Positions 17,832-26,947 of a stretch of 64,000 nt of DNA are shown piece by piece (within the stretch, counting starts at the first letter, position 1; every line of letters starts with the position of its first letter). Both the position numbers and the translations under genes were made by a program. Below the pieces are notes generated by a model. That model made no database searches. It worked only from the letters and a program-made list of their open reading frames with translations, and was not told the origin of the DNA. The stretch spans positions 425 through 64,424 of the forward strand of contig NZ_JAPNOZ010000007.1 of NCBI RefSeq assembly GCF_029955155.1. Reading direction: 5' to 3'. Source of the DNA: Psychrobacillus sp. NEAU-3TGS. GTDB lineage: Bacteria; Bacillota; Bacilli; Bacillales_A; Planococcaceae.

Positions 17832-17832
17832 A

Positions 17833-18429
17833 TTACATCATTCCTTTCAAGTAGATGAAGCTAAAGATGAAAATCCAAATGACATCTAAGAAATGCCAAT
17901 AAAGCGAAAAGATGAAAGATTTATTGGTAGTCTCAGGAGTCAATCCACGTTTTTTAATTTGAATAAGGATAGCTAATCCCCAAAACAAACCAAATGTTAC
18001 GTGCAATCCATGTGTCCCTAATGTAGTTAACAGGGCTGCAGTGAATGCACTAGTTTGTAGTGTTGCGCCCACATGATTATAGTGAACGAATTCAAATATT
18101 TCAAAGCCTAAGAACCCAGCACCAAGTAGTAGGGTGATTGAAAAGAAAACCATCATTGCTTTTTTGTTACCTAAACGCATAGCATGAATGCCAAGACCAA
18201 TAACAAAACTACTTGTTAATAGTAAAATTGTTTCAACTAATACTGGTGTAATTTCAAAGATTTCTCCACCAGAAGGTCCATTGCCAATGCGATTTTCTAA
18301 AGTGAAATACATAGTGAACAGTGTTGCGAAAAGCATTATTTCTGCACCTAGGAAGATCCAAAAACCTAAAATTTTCAAGTTATTTTCTTCCGTACTATAT
18401 TCAAGCGGAAGCGAGTTATCTATCTTCAT
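17833..18429 (-). CDS. qoxC: Quinol oxidase subunit III
   Basis: 198 residues with five transmembrane helices. LKILGFWIFLGAEIMLFATLF at the N-terminus and LGTHGLHVTFGLFWG are subunit III hallmarks of haem-copper oxidases. The start overlaps qoxB by 14 bases with SD GAGGTG, so translation is likely coupled. Part of the terminal aa3 menaquinol oxidase, where subunit III stabilises the catalytic core. Confidence 0.94.
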   Translation of the reverse strand: MKIDNSLPLEYSTEENNLKILGFWIFLGAEIMLFATLFTMYFTLENRIGNGPSGGEIFEITPVLVETILLLTSSFVIGLGIHAMRLGNKKAMMVFFSITLLLGAGFLGFEIFEFVHYNHVGATLQTSAFTAALLTTLGTHGLHVTFGLFWGLAILIQIKKRGLTPETTNKSFIFSLYWHFLDVIWIFIFSFIYLKGMM

Positions 18430-20374
18430 TTTTTACACCTCGCAATTTTGCTTCAGTTTCTTCAATTTCCTCAACGGAGATATATCGACCATGGTCCTTC
18501 TCGAACGAACGATAAACCAGACAAACTAAAATACCGATTAATGTGACGATAGCAAGTGGCCATATGCTAAATACCATCGCAAATCCAAAGACGAAGAAAA
18601 TACAACCTAGTATAAATGGCCAACCACTGTTATTTGGCATATGAATTTTTTCGTATTTACCTTTAAATAATTCATGTCCATTTTTCTTTGCATCCCAGAA
18701 TCCTTGAGTTGATGCAACTTGTGGTGTAATAGCAAAGTTATATTCTGGTACTGGAGTATGAGTAGCCCATTCAAGTGAACGTGCATCCCAAGGGTCACTA
18801 CCAATATCTCTAGAAGCATAACGAATACTATAGTAAATATTGTAGACAAGTAAAGCAAAACTGATTGCCATAATTCCTGCACCAATAAATGCAACCATAT
18901 TTAACATACTAAAACCAGTCGATTCAGAGTATGTGTACATACGACGTGCTTGCCCATCTAATCCAGTAATATACATTGGAATAAAGGCTAAAACGAATCC
19001 AACTGACATTATCCATGCCGTCCATTTACCAATTCTTTCATTTAACATGAAACCAAACATTTTTGGCCAATAGAATGTAAGACCTGCAATCATAGCGTAA
19101 ACTACTCCTGGAATAATTACGTTATGGAAGTGAGCTACTAAGAACATCGTATTATGATATTGGTAATCAGCTGCTGACATCGCAAGCATAACCCCAGTAA
19201 CCCCACCTAATGTAAACAGTGGAATGAAGAGCATAGAATATAACATTGGCGTTGTAAATACAATTTTCCCTTTCCAAAGCGTGAATAGCCAGTTAAATAT
19301 TTTAACTCCGGTTGGAATAGCTATCGCCATTGTTGTGATAGAGAAAATACTATTTGTGAATGCACCTTGACCCATTGTAAAGAAATGGTGAGTCCATACT
19401 AAAAATGAAAATACTGAAATGACTACCATAGAGGCAACCATTGACTTATAGCCATAAAGATTACGGCGTGCAAATGTAGAGATTATTTCACTGTATAGAC
19501 CGAATGCCGGTAAGATCAAGATATATACTTCAGGATGTCCCCAAACCCAGAACAAGTTAGCCCAAAGCATATCCATACCACCATCGCCGGTTGTAAAGAA
19601 GTTTGTTCCAAACAATCGATCCATTGTTCCCATTGCAAGAAGTACTGTTAATACAGGGAAAGCAAAAACAACGATTACGTTTGCGATAAATGCAGACCAT
19701 GTGAACATCGGCATTTTCATTAACTTCATACCAGGTGCTCTCATTTTAAGAATAGTCGTTATAAAGTTAATACCTGATATTAATGTACCCATACCAGCTA
19801 TTTGGATAGCGATCATATAATAATTCGTACCTACGGATGGGCTGAATTCATTATTTGCAAGTGGGAAATAAGAAGTCCAACCTGCATCAGGTGATCCACC
19901 TACGATGAATGAGATGTTGAATAACCCCATCCCCATAAAGAATAGCCAAAAACTTAGTGCATTTAAGCGAGGAAATGCCACATCTCGAGCTCCGATTTGC
20001 AACGGAATAAGATAGTTAAAGAAAAACGTGATGAACGGCATCGCCATAAATAGGATCATAACAACCCCATGTGTTGTGAAAACTTCATTATAATGTTGCG
20101 ATTCTAGAAATTTGTTATCAGGCATTGAAAGCTGATAACGCATCATTATTGCGTCTACTCCTCCGCGGAATAGCATAAGTAGTGCAACTAGTAAATACAT
20201 AATACCGATTCGTTTATGATCTACTGTGGTAATCCATTCGCGCCAAAGGTATCCCCATTTTTTAAAATAGGTAATCCCTAAAACGATGGCAACCATTGTT
20301 AGACCAATACCAACCATGGATGCGTATATTAAAAAGCTTGGATGTGGTACTGCAAAACGATCAAAGAAATCCAT
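18416..20374 (-). CDS. qoxB: Quinol oxidase subunit I
   Basis: 652 residues with about 14-15 transmembrane helices. The haem-copper centre motifs are visible: WGHPEVYILILPAFG (CuB His and the cross-linked Tyr), WTHHFFTMG (CuB His pair) and VAHFHNVIIPG (haem ligands). It oxidises menaquinol, reduces O2 to water and pumps protons. Start with SD AAAGGAG 9 bases upstream, 56 bases after qoxA. Length fits QoxB (about 649). Confidence 0.97.
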   Translation of the reverse strand: MDFFDRFAVPHPSFLIYASMVGIGLTMVAIVLGITYFKKWGYLWREWITTVDHKRIGIMYLLVALLMLFRGGVDAIMMRYQLSMPDNKFLESQHYNEVFTTHGVVMILFMAMPFITFFFNYLIPLQIGARDVAFPRLNALSFWLFFMGMGLFNISFIVGGSPDAGWTSYFPLANNEFSPSVGTNYYMIAIQIAGMGTLISGINFITTILKMRAPGMKLMKMPMFTWSAFIANVIVVFAFPVLTVLLAMGTMDRLFGTNFFTTGDGGMDMLWANLFWVWGHPEVYILILPAFGLYSEIISTFARRNLYGYKSMVASMVVISVFSFLVWTHHFFTMGQGAFTNSIFSITTMAIAIPTGVKIFNWLFTLWKGKIVFTTPMLYSMLFIPLFTLGGVTGVMLAMSAADYQYHNTMFLVAHFHNVIIPGVVYAMIAGLTFYWPKMFGFMLNERIGKWTAWIMSVGFVLAFIPMYITGLDGQARRMYTYSESTGFSMLNMVAFIGAGIMAISFALLVYNIYYSIRYASRDIGSDPWDARSLEWATHTPVPEYNFAITPQVASTQGFWDAKKNGHELFKGKYEKIHMPNNSGWPFILGCIFFVFGFAMVFSIWPLAIVTLIGILVCLVYRSFEKDHGRYISVEEIEETEAKLRGVKNEDR

Positions 20375-20430
20375 ACTTTTGTAACTCCTTTCGAAAATCT
20401 AGTGTTTGATACGATACTAAAACTTATTTA

Positions 20431-21354
20431 TCAATGATGAGAATGATCTGATTCTTCATCAGAATGGTTAGAATCATGATTTTCATGTTCTGAGTGATCC
20501 ATTTCAGAATCAGTGGAACCATGGTTATGTTCAGGAGCTGGTGCGAATTCTAAATGTGTTCCTGTATAAGTAGAACGTCCAAGATGTCCTGGTTCTAATA
20601 ACTCTTCAAACTTTTCTTCTGTAAGAGGTTCAGCTGTTTCGTGAACTTCTTCTACCCATTCGTCAAAATCAGTTTGAGACATAGCTGTAACGTCAAATGT
20701 ATTTTCAGCAAATCCGGCACCACTGAAGTTTGCGTTTCTTCCAACAAATTCACCTGGATTGTCTGCTGCTAAGTGTAAAGTTGTAACCATGTCAGCCATC
20801 GCATATTTTTGTCCACCTAGTTGCGGAATCCAAAAACTGGTGATTGGCCCATAAGAGTATAGTTTAAATTCAATCGCACGACCTGCAGGTATATATAAGT
20901 AATTAACTGTCTCGATACCCTCTTCAGGATAACTAAAATGCCATTTCCAGTTGGAAGAAGAAGCGTAAACAACTAACGGTTTTGTATCCTCATACCCTGC
21001 TGGAGTTGCCTCTACCTCGTAATTACTTTTAACTGAAACGAAAGAAAGGAAAATGACGATAACAATTGGAATACCAATACAGATTGCTTCTACAAGTGGG
21101 CTTCCTTCAATATGAGGAGGCTCGTAATCGTCCCTTTGATTAGAAGCACGATATTTTACTAACACGTATACTAATATTGCAAGTACCGCAATTACAATAC
21201 CTGACATAAGCAAGATGGATAACATAATGTCATCAGCTTGCGTTTTTGCTTGAGGACCTTTTGGATCTAAAACTAATAATGGTTCACAACCAGTTAGCAC
21301 AGTGGCTATAGTGAAAATCATCGTAAGTAAAGCCCATTTCACTTTCATTTTCAT
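20431..21354 (-). CDS. qoxA: Quinol oxidase subunit II, lipoprotein, His-rich tail
   Basis: 307 residues. Lipoprotein signal ending in VLTGC (Cys at about 22), two transmembrane helices (about 40-65 and 85-110), then a cupredoxin-like domain with SSNWKWHFSYP and GPITSFWIPQLGG. The CuA-binding Cys/His set of cytochrome c oxidases is absent, as expected for a quinol oxidase. The last 30-40 residues are unusually rich in His, Asp, Glu and Ser (HDSNHSDEESDHSHH). First gene of qoxABCD with SD GAAAGGGG. Confidence 0.95.
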   Translation of the reverse strand: MKMKVKWALLTMIFTIATVLTGCEPLLVLDPKGPQAKTQADDIMLSILLMSGIVIAVLAILVYVLVKYRASNQRDDYEPPHIEGSPLVEAICIGIPIVIVIFLSFVSVKSNYEVEATPAGYEDTKPLVVYASSSNWKWHFSYPEEGIETVNYLYIPAGRAIEFKLYSYGPITSFWIPQLGGQKYAMADMVTTLHLAADNPGEFVGRNANFSGAGFAENTFDVTAMSQTDFDEWVEEVHETAEPLTEEKFEELLEPGHLGRSTYTGTHLEFAPAPEHNHGSTDSEMDHSEHENHDSNHSDEESDHSHH

Positions 21355-21572
21355 AGTTGTACCCCTTTCGATTATTTGAATTTATTAAACGTGTTACGAA
21401 GTGATCCGTATTCCGTTGCCTCTATCATATTTAGAACCACCCGTAATAACAACGTCTAAAAGGGGACTTCACAAAACGTTCATCTAGATTTCTATATAAA
21501 TTCAACATTTGTTAACAAAGTTGTAACGAACGTCAAAAAGTTGTCACGCGTATGGATGAATATGTAAATGCA

Positions 21573-21604
21573 AAAAGAGCTTGGAAACAGTTCCAAGCTC
21601 TTTT
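21573..21604 (-). terminator. Terminator of the 222-residue protein gene
   Basis: A perfect 14-bp stem AAAAGAGCTTGGAA and its complement with a 4-base loop has T-runs on either strand. It lies between this gene and the qox promoter region. Confidence 0.9.
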
Positions 21605-21609
21605 CGTAA

Positions 21610-22278
21610 TTAAAACATATGAGGAAATTGCCTGATGATTGCATGCGAAATCATATCGGACATTTCTAATGCTTCTGCTTCTATTTGGTCAAATACTTTA
21701 ATATCTTCTTCATATTTTTTTTGAATCATGAATACTGCTTCTTTTTTTGTTAAAGCCAAATGAATATAAAACATCTTTTGTACTTCCTCTTTTGTTAAGT
21801 ACGGGTTAATACTACTTAAAAATATTGCGATATCATCTGCATTTCGGTACCACTCTTTTTCTTTTTCATCTGCTTTTTTTGAATCGCCTTTAACAGCTGC
21901 CGTTACAAGTTCAGCAGCCAGCACTAGATGTTCTTTTATGAGCTCGGCATATCTATCTGCGAGCCGATCACCATAAAAAGGACGAATACAATTTCCTAAA
22001 TCGGTAGCATTTTGTAAAAGTCGTGCTTGCACAGAGGGTAGATCAGGTAAGTTAAATACAATACTTGTTATGGTCATTCTGGTCCAATTGACATGCTCCA
22101 ACCATAGAAGTCGGTTCATGCTTTCAAAGTCAACGGCTGCCTTACTCATATAGTAACCTTGTTGATAATTAGATGATTGGTTCAAAATGTATCGAACTGG
22201 TGCAGTATATTGTGAATATGGTGGTTTATATATAGGATTTTGGGGTAGGAAGTAAAAATCATTTGAGTAAAAGTGCAT
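21610..22278 (-). CDS. Conserved helical protein, unknown function
   Basis: 222 residues, cytoplasmic. After a Tyr/Pro-rich N-terminus (about 1-45) the protein is almost wholly alpha-helical. Conserved-looking parts are LLWLEHVNWTRMTITSIVF, RPFYGDRLADRYAELIKEH and NADDIAIFLSSINPYLTKEE. Regularly spaced His and Glu could suggest a four-helix bundle, but no metal motif is certain. Homologues in Bacillales carry inconsistent names as far as I recall, so none is used. SD AAAGGAGTG is well placed. Monocistronic with its own terminator. Confidence 0.7.
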   Translation of the reverse strand: MHFYSNDFYFLPQNPIYKPPYSQYTAPVRYILNQSSNYQQGYYMSKAAVDFESMNRLLWLEHVNWTRMTITSIVFNLPDLPSVQARLLQNATDLGNCIRPFYGDRLADRYAELIKEHLVLAAELVTAAVKGDSKKADEKEKEWYRNADDIAIFLSSINPYLTKEEVQKMFYIHLALTKKEAVFMIQKKYEEDIKVFDQIEAEALEMSDMISHAIIRQFPHMF

Positions 22279-22344
22279 GCAAAGCTCACTCCTTTTTCAT
22301 AGCTTACGTTAGTTTCATCTACAGTGTGATTATTCTAGTGTATT

Positions 22345-22378
22345 AAAAAAAGCCCAGTAATCCGAAAATTACTGGGCT
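22345..22378 (-). terminator. Terminator of tlp
   Basis: An 11-bp perfect stem AGCCCAGTAAT with its complement is followed on the minus strand by TTTTTTAATA. Confidence 0.9.
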
Positions 22379-22393
22379 CGTTCCTCTATCAGG

Positions 22394-22615
22394 TTAAATA
22401 TATCCGTTTATACGTGATTTAGCCTCTGCAAGTATCTCTGCTCGTAAACCATCGATACTTTCTTCGCGTCGTTCATTTTTCCTCTTGATAGCAGCAAGTT
22501 CTTCACCATCTGCAAATTCCATGGCCATTTCTGCTGCTTCCTTATTACGAATCGTTTTCTTGAGCCTTTCTACGTTGTTAGCTGAATCATTTGGTCCGGG
22601 TTCATGTATAGACAT
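22394..22615 (-). CDS. tlp: Small acid-soluble spore protein Tlp
   Basis: 73 residues, hydrophilic. NVERLKKTIRNKEAAEMAME, then KNERREESI and the end RINGYI match the Tlp family, thioredoxin-like in name only and made in the forespore. SD AAAGGAGG lies about 9 bases ahead. Expression in the forespore is expected from the family. A matching sigma-G promoter was not resolved. Confidence 0.88.
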   Translation of the reverse strand: MSIHEPGPNDSANNVERLKKTIRNKEAAEMAMEFADGEELAAIKRKNERREESIDGLRAEILAEAKSRINGYI

Positions 22616-22780
22616 TACTTTTTCCTCCTTTAATCATTGGTTAAGTCTAGTGTGCCCAAAGCCCTCAAAATTATTGAAGGATTAATTTTCAAGCTAATGG
22701 GTTTCCATGCATAAAAAGCTCCTATATCGCCATAGTAAAGACGTATTGAAATCTAGGAAAAGTTAAAGGAGGCACTTGCA

Positions 22781-23041
22781 ATGGAAGATCATACACAAAT
22801 GAGCTGGAAAGAGGATAATGTTATTGGTCAATTGCATAATTCTGTCGATAATGTCACGCTGGCTGTAGGTCAAGCTCTCACTCATCCGACTGAGCAGGCA
22901 ATTCAAAATGCACAAAATATGATTGAACGTGCGGAGCGTTCTGTCACAATGGCCCTTGAGAGTAGAGGAGACTTGGGACCAATTAACATGCTTCAAGAAC
23001 AATTGAACCAAGACAAAGAGAAATTAAATAGAATACATTAA
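22781..23041 (+). CDS. ytzC: YtzC family protein (DUF2524)
   Basis: 86 residues, fully helical and charged. WKEDNVIGQLHNSVDNVTLA and QNAQNMIERAERSVTMALES fit DUF2524/YtzC, a small uncharacterised Bacillus family. SD AAAGGAGG lies 9 bases ahead of the ATG. Divergent from tlp and followed by a weak terminator. No function is known. Confidence 0.75.
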   Translation: MEDHTQMSWKEDNVIGQLHNSVDNVTLAVGQALTHPTEQAIQNAQNMIERAERSVTMALESRGDLGPINMLQEQLNQDKEKLNRIH

Positions 23042-23084
23042 TAATGAAAAGTATAACGCCTATTATGGGGCTGTTCCGAAAGTC

Positions 23085-23119
23085 AAAATGGACTTAGGTA
23101 TAGCTCCATTTTAATTTTT
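23085..23119 (+). terminator. Weak terminator after ytzC
   Basis: AAAATGGA pairs with TCCATTTT across a 12-base loop and is followed by AATTTTTA. Confidence 0.45.
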
Positions 23120-23262
23120 ATTAATAATGGATTTCTTCAAATGGTTCTATTATTCCCATATTTTAAGCAAATAATTAGAGGTATCTTCCCTAAAGACATA
23201 GAATGATGAAGAAGTTCACATTGATGGTACACTTAAAAAGTATTAAATTGGGGGTATTTACC

Positions 23263-23571
23263 ATGAACCGAAACCTAGAAGATACAATGATTAAAGAAAT
23301 TGTATTAGATGATACAAATGTTAAGGTTAATCATTACGAATCAAAAAAAGTAAATGATTTACATCTAATTTCAATAGTTTTCAATGTTACAAGTGAGGAT
23401 TATCACGATATAGCCGTACTACTTTATAAAGGTACGTTTGATGTAAAAGTACCTGCGCAAGATTTGTTTTTTAAAGGAAGCATACATCAGTATTCGACTT
23501 CCATTACAAATTTATACGAAAAAGGACAGGTTGGGGAGTATAAGCTGAGCTTACTGGAAGTTCCGAACTAA
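23263..23571 (+). CDS. YkvR-like protein (DUF3219)
   Basis: 102 residues, cytoplasmic beta-rich protein. DYHDIAVLLYKGTFDVKVP and YSTSITNLYEKGQVGEYKLS fit the DUF3219/YkvR family as I recall it. ATG 23263 is preferred over the upstream ATG 23203 because GGGGG is suitably placed before it. It lies 18 bases before the monooxygenase gene, so the two may be co-transcribed. Function unknown. Confidence 0.65.
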   Translation: MNRNLEDTMIKEIVLDDTNVKVNHYESKKVNDLHLISIVFNVTSEDYHDIAVLLYKGTFDVKVPAQDLFFKGSIHQYSTSITNLYEKGQVGEYKLSLLEVPN

Positions 23572-23589
23572 GAAAGGAGAGATATGACA

Positions 23590-24585
23590 ATGAAGTTAAG
23601 TATATTAGATCAATCCCCGATTTCCGCCAATCAAACTGCGAAAGAAGCTTTAATTGAATCGATGGAGTTAGCAAAACTAGGGGAATCGTTAGGGTATACG
23701 CGCTATTGGATCACGGAGCATCATGATTTAACGGGGCTAGCAAGCTCTGCTCCAGAGGTAATGCTAGCTTATATTGGCGCGAATACAAACACCATTCGCA
23801 TTGGCTCTGGTGCTGTTTTGTTGCCACATTATAAACCTTTCAAGGTAGCAGAAGTTTATAATACGCTTGCCACTCTATTTCCTAATCGCGTTGATGTTGG
23901 CCTAGGTCGTGCACCAGGTGGCTCTGCGGAAGCTACCAATGCTTTATCGGATAATTTCCTACAGAACGTATATAAAATGCCTAGTTTGGTGGAAGAGTTT
24001 CTTCATTTTCTAGACGAAGATTTTCCTGCTTGTCATGAATATTCGAAGATTTCTGCCTCACCAATTCCAGAAGTGTCACCAGTACCATGGCTTCTTGGAA
24101 CGGGTAAAAAAAGTGCTCTGCTCGCTGCTGAAAATGGACTTTCTTACGCGTTCGGTCACTTTATGAGCGAAGAGGACGGAGCAGCTATTGTTAACCAATA
24201 TTTAGATGCTTTCACACCTAGTAAAAAACGAAAAAAACCAGAAGTGATTGTAACAGTATCCGTTATTTGTGCAGAAACAAGTGAAAAGGCGGAAGAAATA
24301 GCGAAAAGCACACTCATTTGGGCATTGCAAAAAGCAAAAGGGGAAGGGAAGCAAGGAATTCCTTCTATAGAAGAGGCGAAGCAATACATAGTAAGTGACG
24401 TGGAAAAAGAGACGTTGAAAAGTATGAAAAAGAAACTAATAATCGGCAATCCGACTGAAGTAAAAGAAAAGCTGAGCGAATTACAAACGAATTATAAAGC
24501 AGACGAAATTATGTTGAATACCATAGCCTATTCTGCGAAAGATCGCTTTAATTCGTATAGACTGATAGCAGATGAAATACTGTAA
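23590..24585 (+). CDS. Luciferase-like monooxygenase (LLM class, MsnO8-type)
   Basis: 331 residues forming a flavin-dependent TIM barrel. LSILDQSPIS at the start, YWITEHHD, GSGAVLLPHYKPFKVAE, LFPNRVDVGLGRAPGG and PWLLGTG are typical of the bacterial luciferase family subgroup that includes MsnO8 and YtmO-like proteins. Substrate is not predictable. ATG 23590 gives the usual family start (MKLSILDQ) and 10-base SD spacing; ATG 23584 is only 4 bases from the SD and cannot be excluded. It ends 5 bases before a convergent gene. Confidence 0.85.
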   Translation: MKLSILDQSPISANQTAKEALIESMELAKLGESLGYTRYWITEHHDLTGLASSAPEVMLAYIGANTNTIRIGSGAVLLPHYKPFKVAEVYNTLATLFPNRVDVGLGRAPGGSAEATNALSDNFLQNVYKMPSLVEEFLHFLDEDFPACHEYSKISASPIPEVSPVPWLLGTGKKSALLAAENGLSYAFGHFMSEEDGAAIVNQYLDAFTPSKKRKKPEVIVTVSVICAETSEKAEEIAKSTLIWALQKAKGEGKQGIPSIEEAKQYIVSDVEKETLKSMKKKLIIGNPTEVKEKLSELQTNYKADEIMLNTIAYSAKDRFNSYRLIADEIL

Positions 24586-24590
24586 AGCTG

Positions 24591-24959
24591 TTAAAGTACT
24601 TCCATTTCTTTGAGGACTGTATGAACTTGATGCTCTTCTAATTTGTCCGTTATTTCATCTATTAAGTGTTGAATAAACTCTTCTTCTTCAAAATCTTTTA
24701 TATCTACTTCAAATTTATCCAATTCAATTTGAACGTCTGTACTCACATCTGAAGCTATTTCTACTAGCTCGGTGAAGAAAATCCAGTATCTATTTTCTTC
24801 AAATAGTTTTCCGTTAATATGGACGATTGTGGAGGACACTTTAGAGGAAGGGACGGAATAGCTATTTTTTATACGGATGAAAGTTTCATCATTATTTGCA
24901 ACAAAGGTCATCTCTTCATATCCAATATCAAAGGCCTTTTTGAATTCTACTTTGTCCAA
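24591..24959 (-). CDS. Unknown acidic protein with TTG start
   Basis: 122 residues, cytoplasmic and acidic. I do not recognise the family. The N-terminal half looks beta-stranded (FIRIKNSYSVPSSKVSSTIV), and the C-terminal half is Glu-rich helix. The start is TTG at 24959, preceded by AGGAGGG with 6-7 bases spacing; upstream ATG codons have no SD. It converges on the monooxygenase gene with almost no spacer. Nothing around it suggests a role. Confidence 0.65.
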   Translation of the reverse strand: MDKVEFKKAFDIGYEEMTFVANNDETFIRIKNSYSVPSSKVSSTIVHINGKLFEENRYWIFFTELVEIASDVSTDVQIELDKFEVDIKDFEEEEFIQHLIDEITDKLEEHQVHTVLKEMEVL

Positions 24960-25033
24960 AACTATCCCTCCTAATTTATATAGTAAATATATTAATAGAG
25001 AAGGGAGATTATGACGGTCCATATATAATATAA

Positions 25034-25070
25034 AAAAGAGAGACAGCAAATAATCTACTGTCTCTCTTTT
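25034..25070 (-). terminator. Terminator of the marR-ABC operon
   Basis: A 13-bp perfect stem AAAAGAGAGACAG with its complement has a T-run on the minus strand, 15 bases past the stop codon at 25085. Confidence 0.92.
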
Positions 25071-25084
25071 CGTGTATCTACTAT

Positions 25085-26947
25085 TTAAATAGCTTTTTTG
25101 GTAGAAAACTGGCTATTATAAAGATCAGCATAGAAGCCGTCTTCTTTAATAAGTTCCTCATGTGTACCTTGTTCAATTACCATTCCTTGATTCATTACTA
25201 ATATTAAATCTGCGTCTCTAATGGTAGAGAGGCGATGGGCGATGACAAAGCTTGTTCTTCCTTCCATTAAGCGATTCATCGCTTGTTGGATAAGTAATTC
25301 TGTTCGTGTGTCTACACTTGATGTTGCTTCATCCAAAATCATGATAGATGGATTTGCAAGAACGGCACGAGCAATTGTTAATAATTGTTTTTGTCCTTGC
25401 GAAATATTGGATGCTTCTTCATTTAAAATTGTATTGTAGCCTTCAGGTAAAGTACGGATAAAATGGTCAGCACGTGCCGTTTTTGCGGCTGCGAAGATTT
25501 CTTCATCTGTTGCTCCGTCTTTTCCAAATGCAATATTGTCTTTAATTGTCCCATTAAAGAGCCACGTATCTTGCAGTACCATTCCGAATGTTGTGCGTAG
25601 ATCCGTTCGGGACATTTTTCTTGTGTCATGTCCATCAATAGTGATTTTCCCATTGTTTAATTCATAAAATCTCATCAATAAATTAATCAACGTTGTCTTA
25701 CCAGCCCCAGTAGGTCCGACAATTGCTACCGTTTGACCTGGTAATACATCAATATTCATATCCTTGATTAATAGTTCATCTCCATAACCAAAGTCCACAT
25801 GTTCAAATGTAACTGCACCTGCTGCTTTAGATAAACTTTCTGTTGTCACTTCTTTTTCTTCTTCCTCTTCATCAAGTAATTCAAAAACCCGTTCAGCAGC
25901 TGCAATAGTTGATTGTATAATATTAGCGATATTAGCCGTTTGCATAACTGGCTGTGTGAACTGACGAGTATAAGTAATGAAAGCTTGGATGTCACCAATT
26001 GAAATAGCGCGCTGTGTAACTAATATCCCACCAACAACACTAATCACGACATAGCTTAAATTCCCGATAAAAGACATCATCGGCATAATAATGCCCGATA
26101 TAAATTGCGCTCTGCGACCGGCATCATATAATTGTTCATTTACTTCATCGAACTCAGCGACTGCTTTTTTCTCGTGACCGAACACTTTAACTACTTGGTG
26201 CCCAGTATACATTTCTTCAATGTGTCCATTCAGTTGTCCGAGTGTTCGTTGTTGATCGGCAAAATGCTTTTGTGATCTTTTTAAGATTGGTTGAATGACG
26301 AACATCGATACTGGTAAACTTACAATCGATATTAAAGTTAATATTGGACTAATGGTTAGCATCATAATGATTATACCTACAATAGTTACCACCGAAGTGA
26401 TAAATTGCGTTAAGCTTTGCTGAAGCGTGTTTCCGATTGTATCTAAATCGTTCGTAACACGGCTCAACGTTTCCCCATTTGGTCGACCATCGTAATATTT
26501 AAGTGGAAGTCTTTCTAGTTTTCCATTTACTTCTTCCCTCAAATCATAAACCGTTTTTTGAGCAACGCTTGACATAATATACTGCTGAATATACGTAAAC
26601 AAGCTACTGATCACATACAAAGCGGCTAGGAGTAGGAGAAGTTTTGCGATCGCTTCAAAATCGATTGCGGCTCCTGGAACACCGGTCATTTTTGCGTATG
26701 CACCTTCGAATAGTTCTGTAATTGCATTCCCCATAATTTTAGGACCGACAATGGCAAAGACGGTACTCAAAATAGCGGCGATAAACACGGCGATTAATTG
26801 ATTGCTCCGAGGTTTTAAGTAAGTCAGAAGGCGTCGTAAAGTACCTTTAAAGTTTTTCGCTTTTTGTCCGCCCATCATCATCATATTTCCTCCGCCAGGT
26901 CCTGTTGGATGTCCGCCTTGAGATGTCGATTTTTTGGGTTTACTCAT
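25085..26947 (-). CDS. ABC exporter, catalytic half (BmrD/YheH-like)
   Basis: 620 residues. A Gly/Met-rich N-terminus is followed by six transmembrane helices (about 50-340) and a nucleotide-binding domain with Walker A GPTGAGKTT, signature ISQGQKQ, Walker B SIMILDEATSS with its catalytic Glu, and H-loop IAHRLS. Its signature has Gln in place of the usual Gly. It overlaps the upstream ABC gene by four bases (ATGA), so the two half-transporters are translated together and presumably form a heterodimer exporting drugs or lipids. The catalytic Glu here complements the degenerate site in the partner. Confidence 0.92.
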   Translation of the reverse strand: MSKPKKSTSQGGHPTGPGGGNMMMMGGQKAKNFKGTLRRLLTYLKPRSNQLIAVFIAAILSTVFAIVGPKIMGNAITELFEGAYAKMTGVPGAAIDFEAIAKLLLLLAALYVISSLFTYIQQYIMSSVAQKTVYDLREEVNGKLERLPLKYYDGRPNGETLSRVTNDLDTIGNTLQQSLTQFITSVVTIVGIIIMMLTISPILTLISIVSLPVSMFVIQPILKRSQKHFADQQRTLGQLNGHIEEMYTGHQVVKVFGHEKKAVAEFDEVNEQLYDAGRRAQFISGIIMPMMSFIGNLSYVVISVVGGILVTQRAISIGDIQAFITYTRQFTQPVMQTANIANIIQSTIAAAERVFELLDEEEEEKEVTTESLSKAAGAVTFEHVDFGYGDELLIKDMNIDVLPGQTVAIVGPTGAGKTTLINLLMRFYELNNGKITIDGHDTRKMSRTDLRTTFGMVLQDTWLFNGTIKDNIAFGKDGATDEEIFAAAKTARADHFIRTLPEGYNTILNEEASNISQGQKQLLTIARAVLANPSIMILDEATSSVDTRTELLIQQAMNRLMEGRTSFVIAHRLSTIRDADLILVMNQGMVIEQGTHEELIKEDGFYADLYNSQFSTKKAI

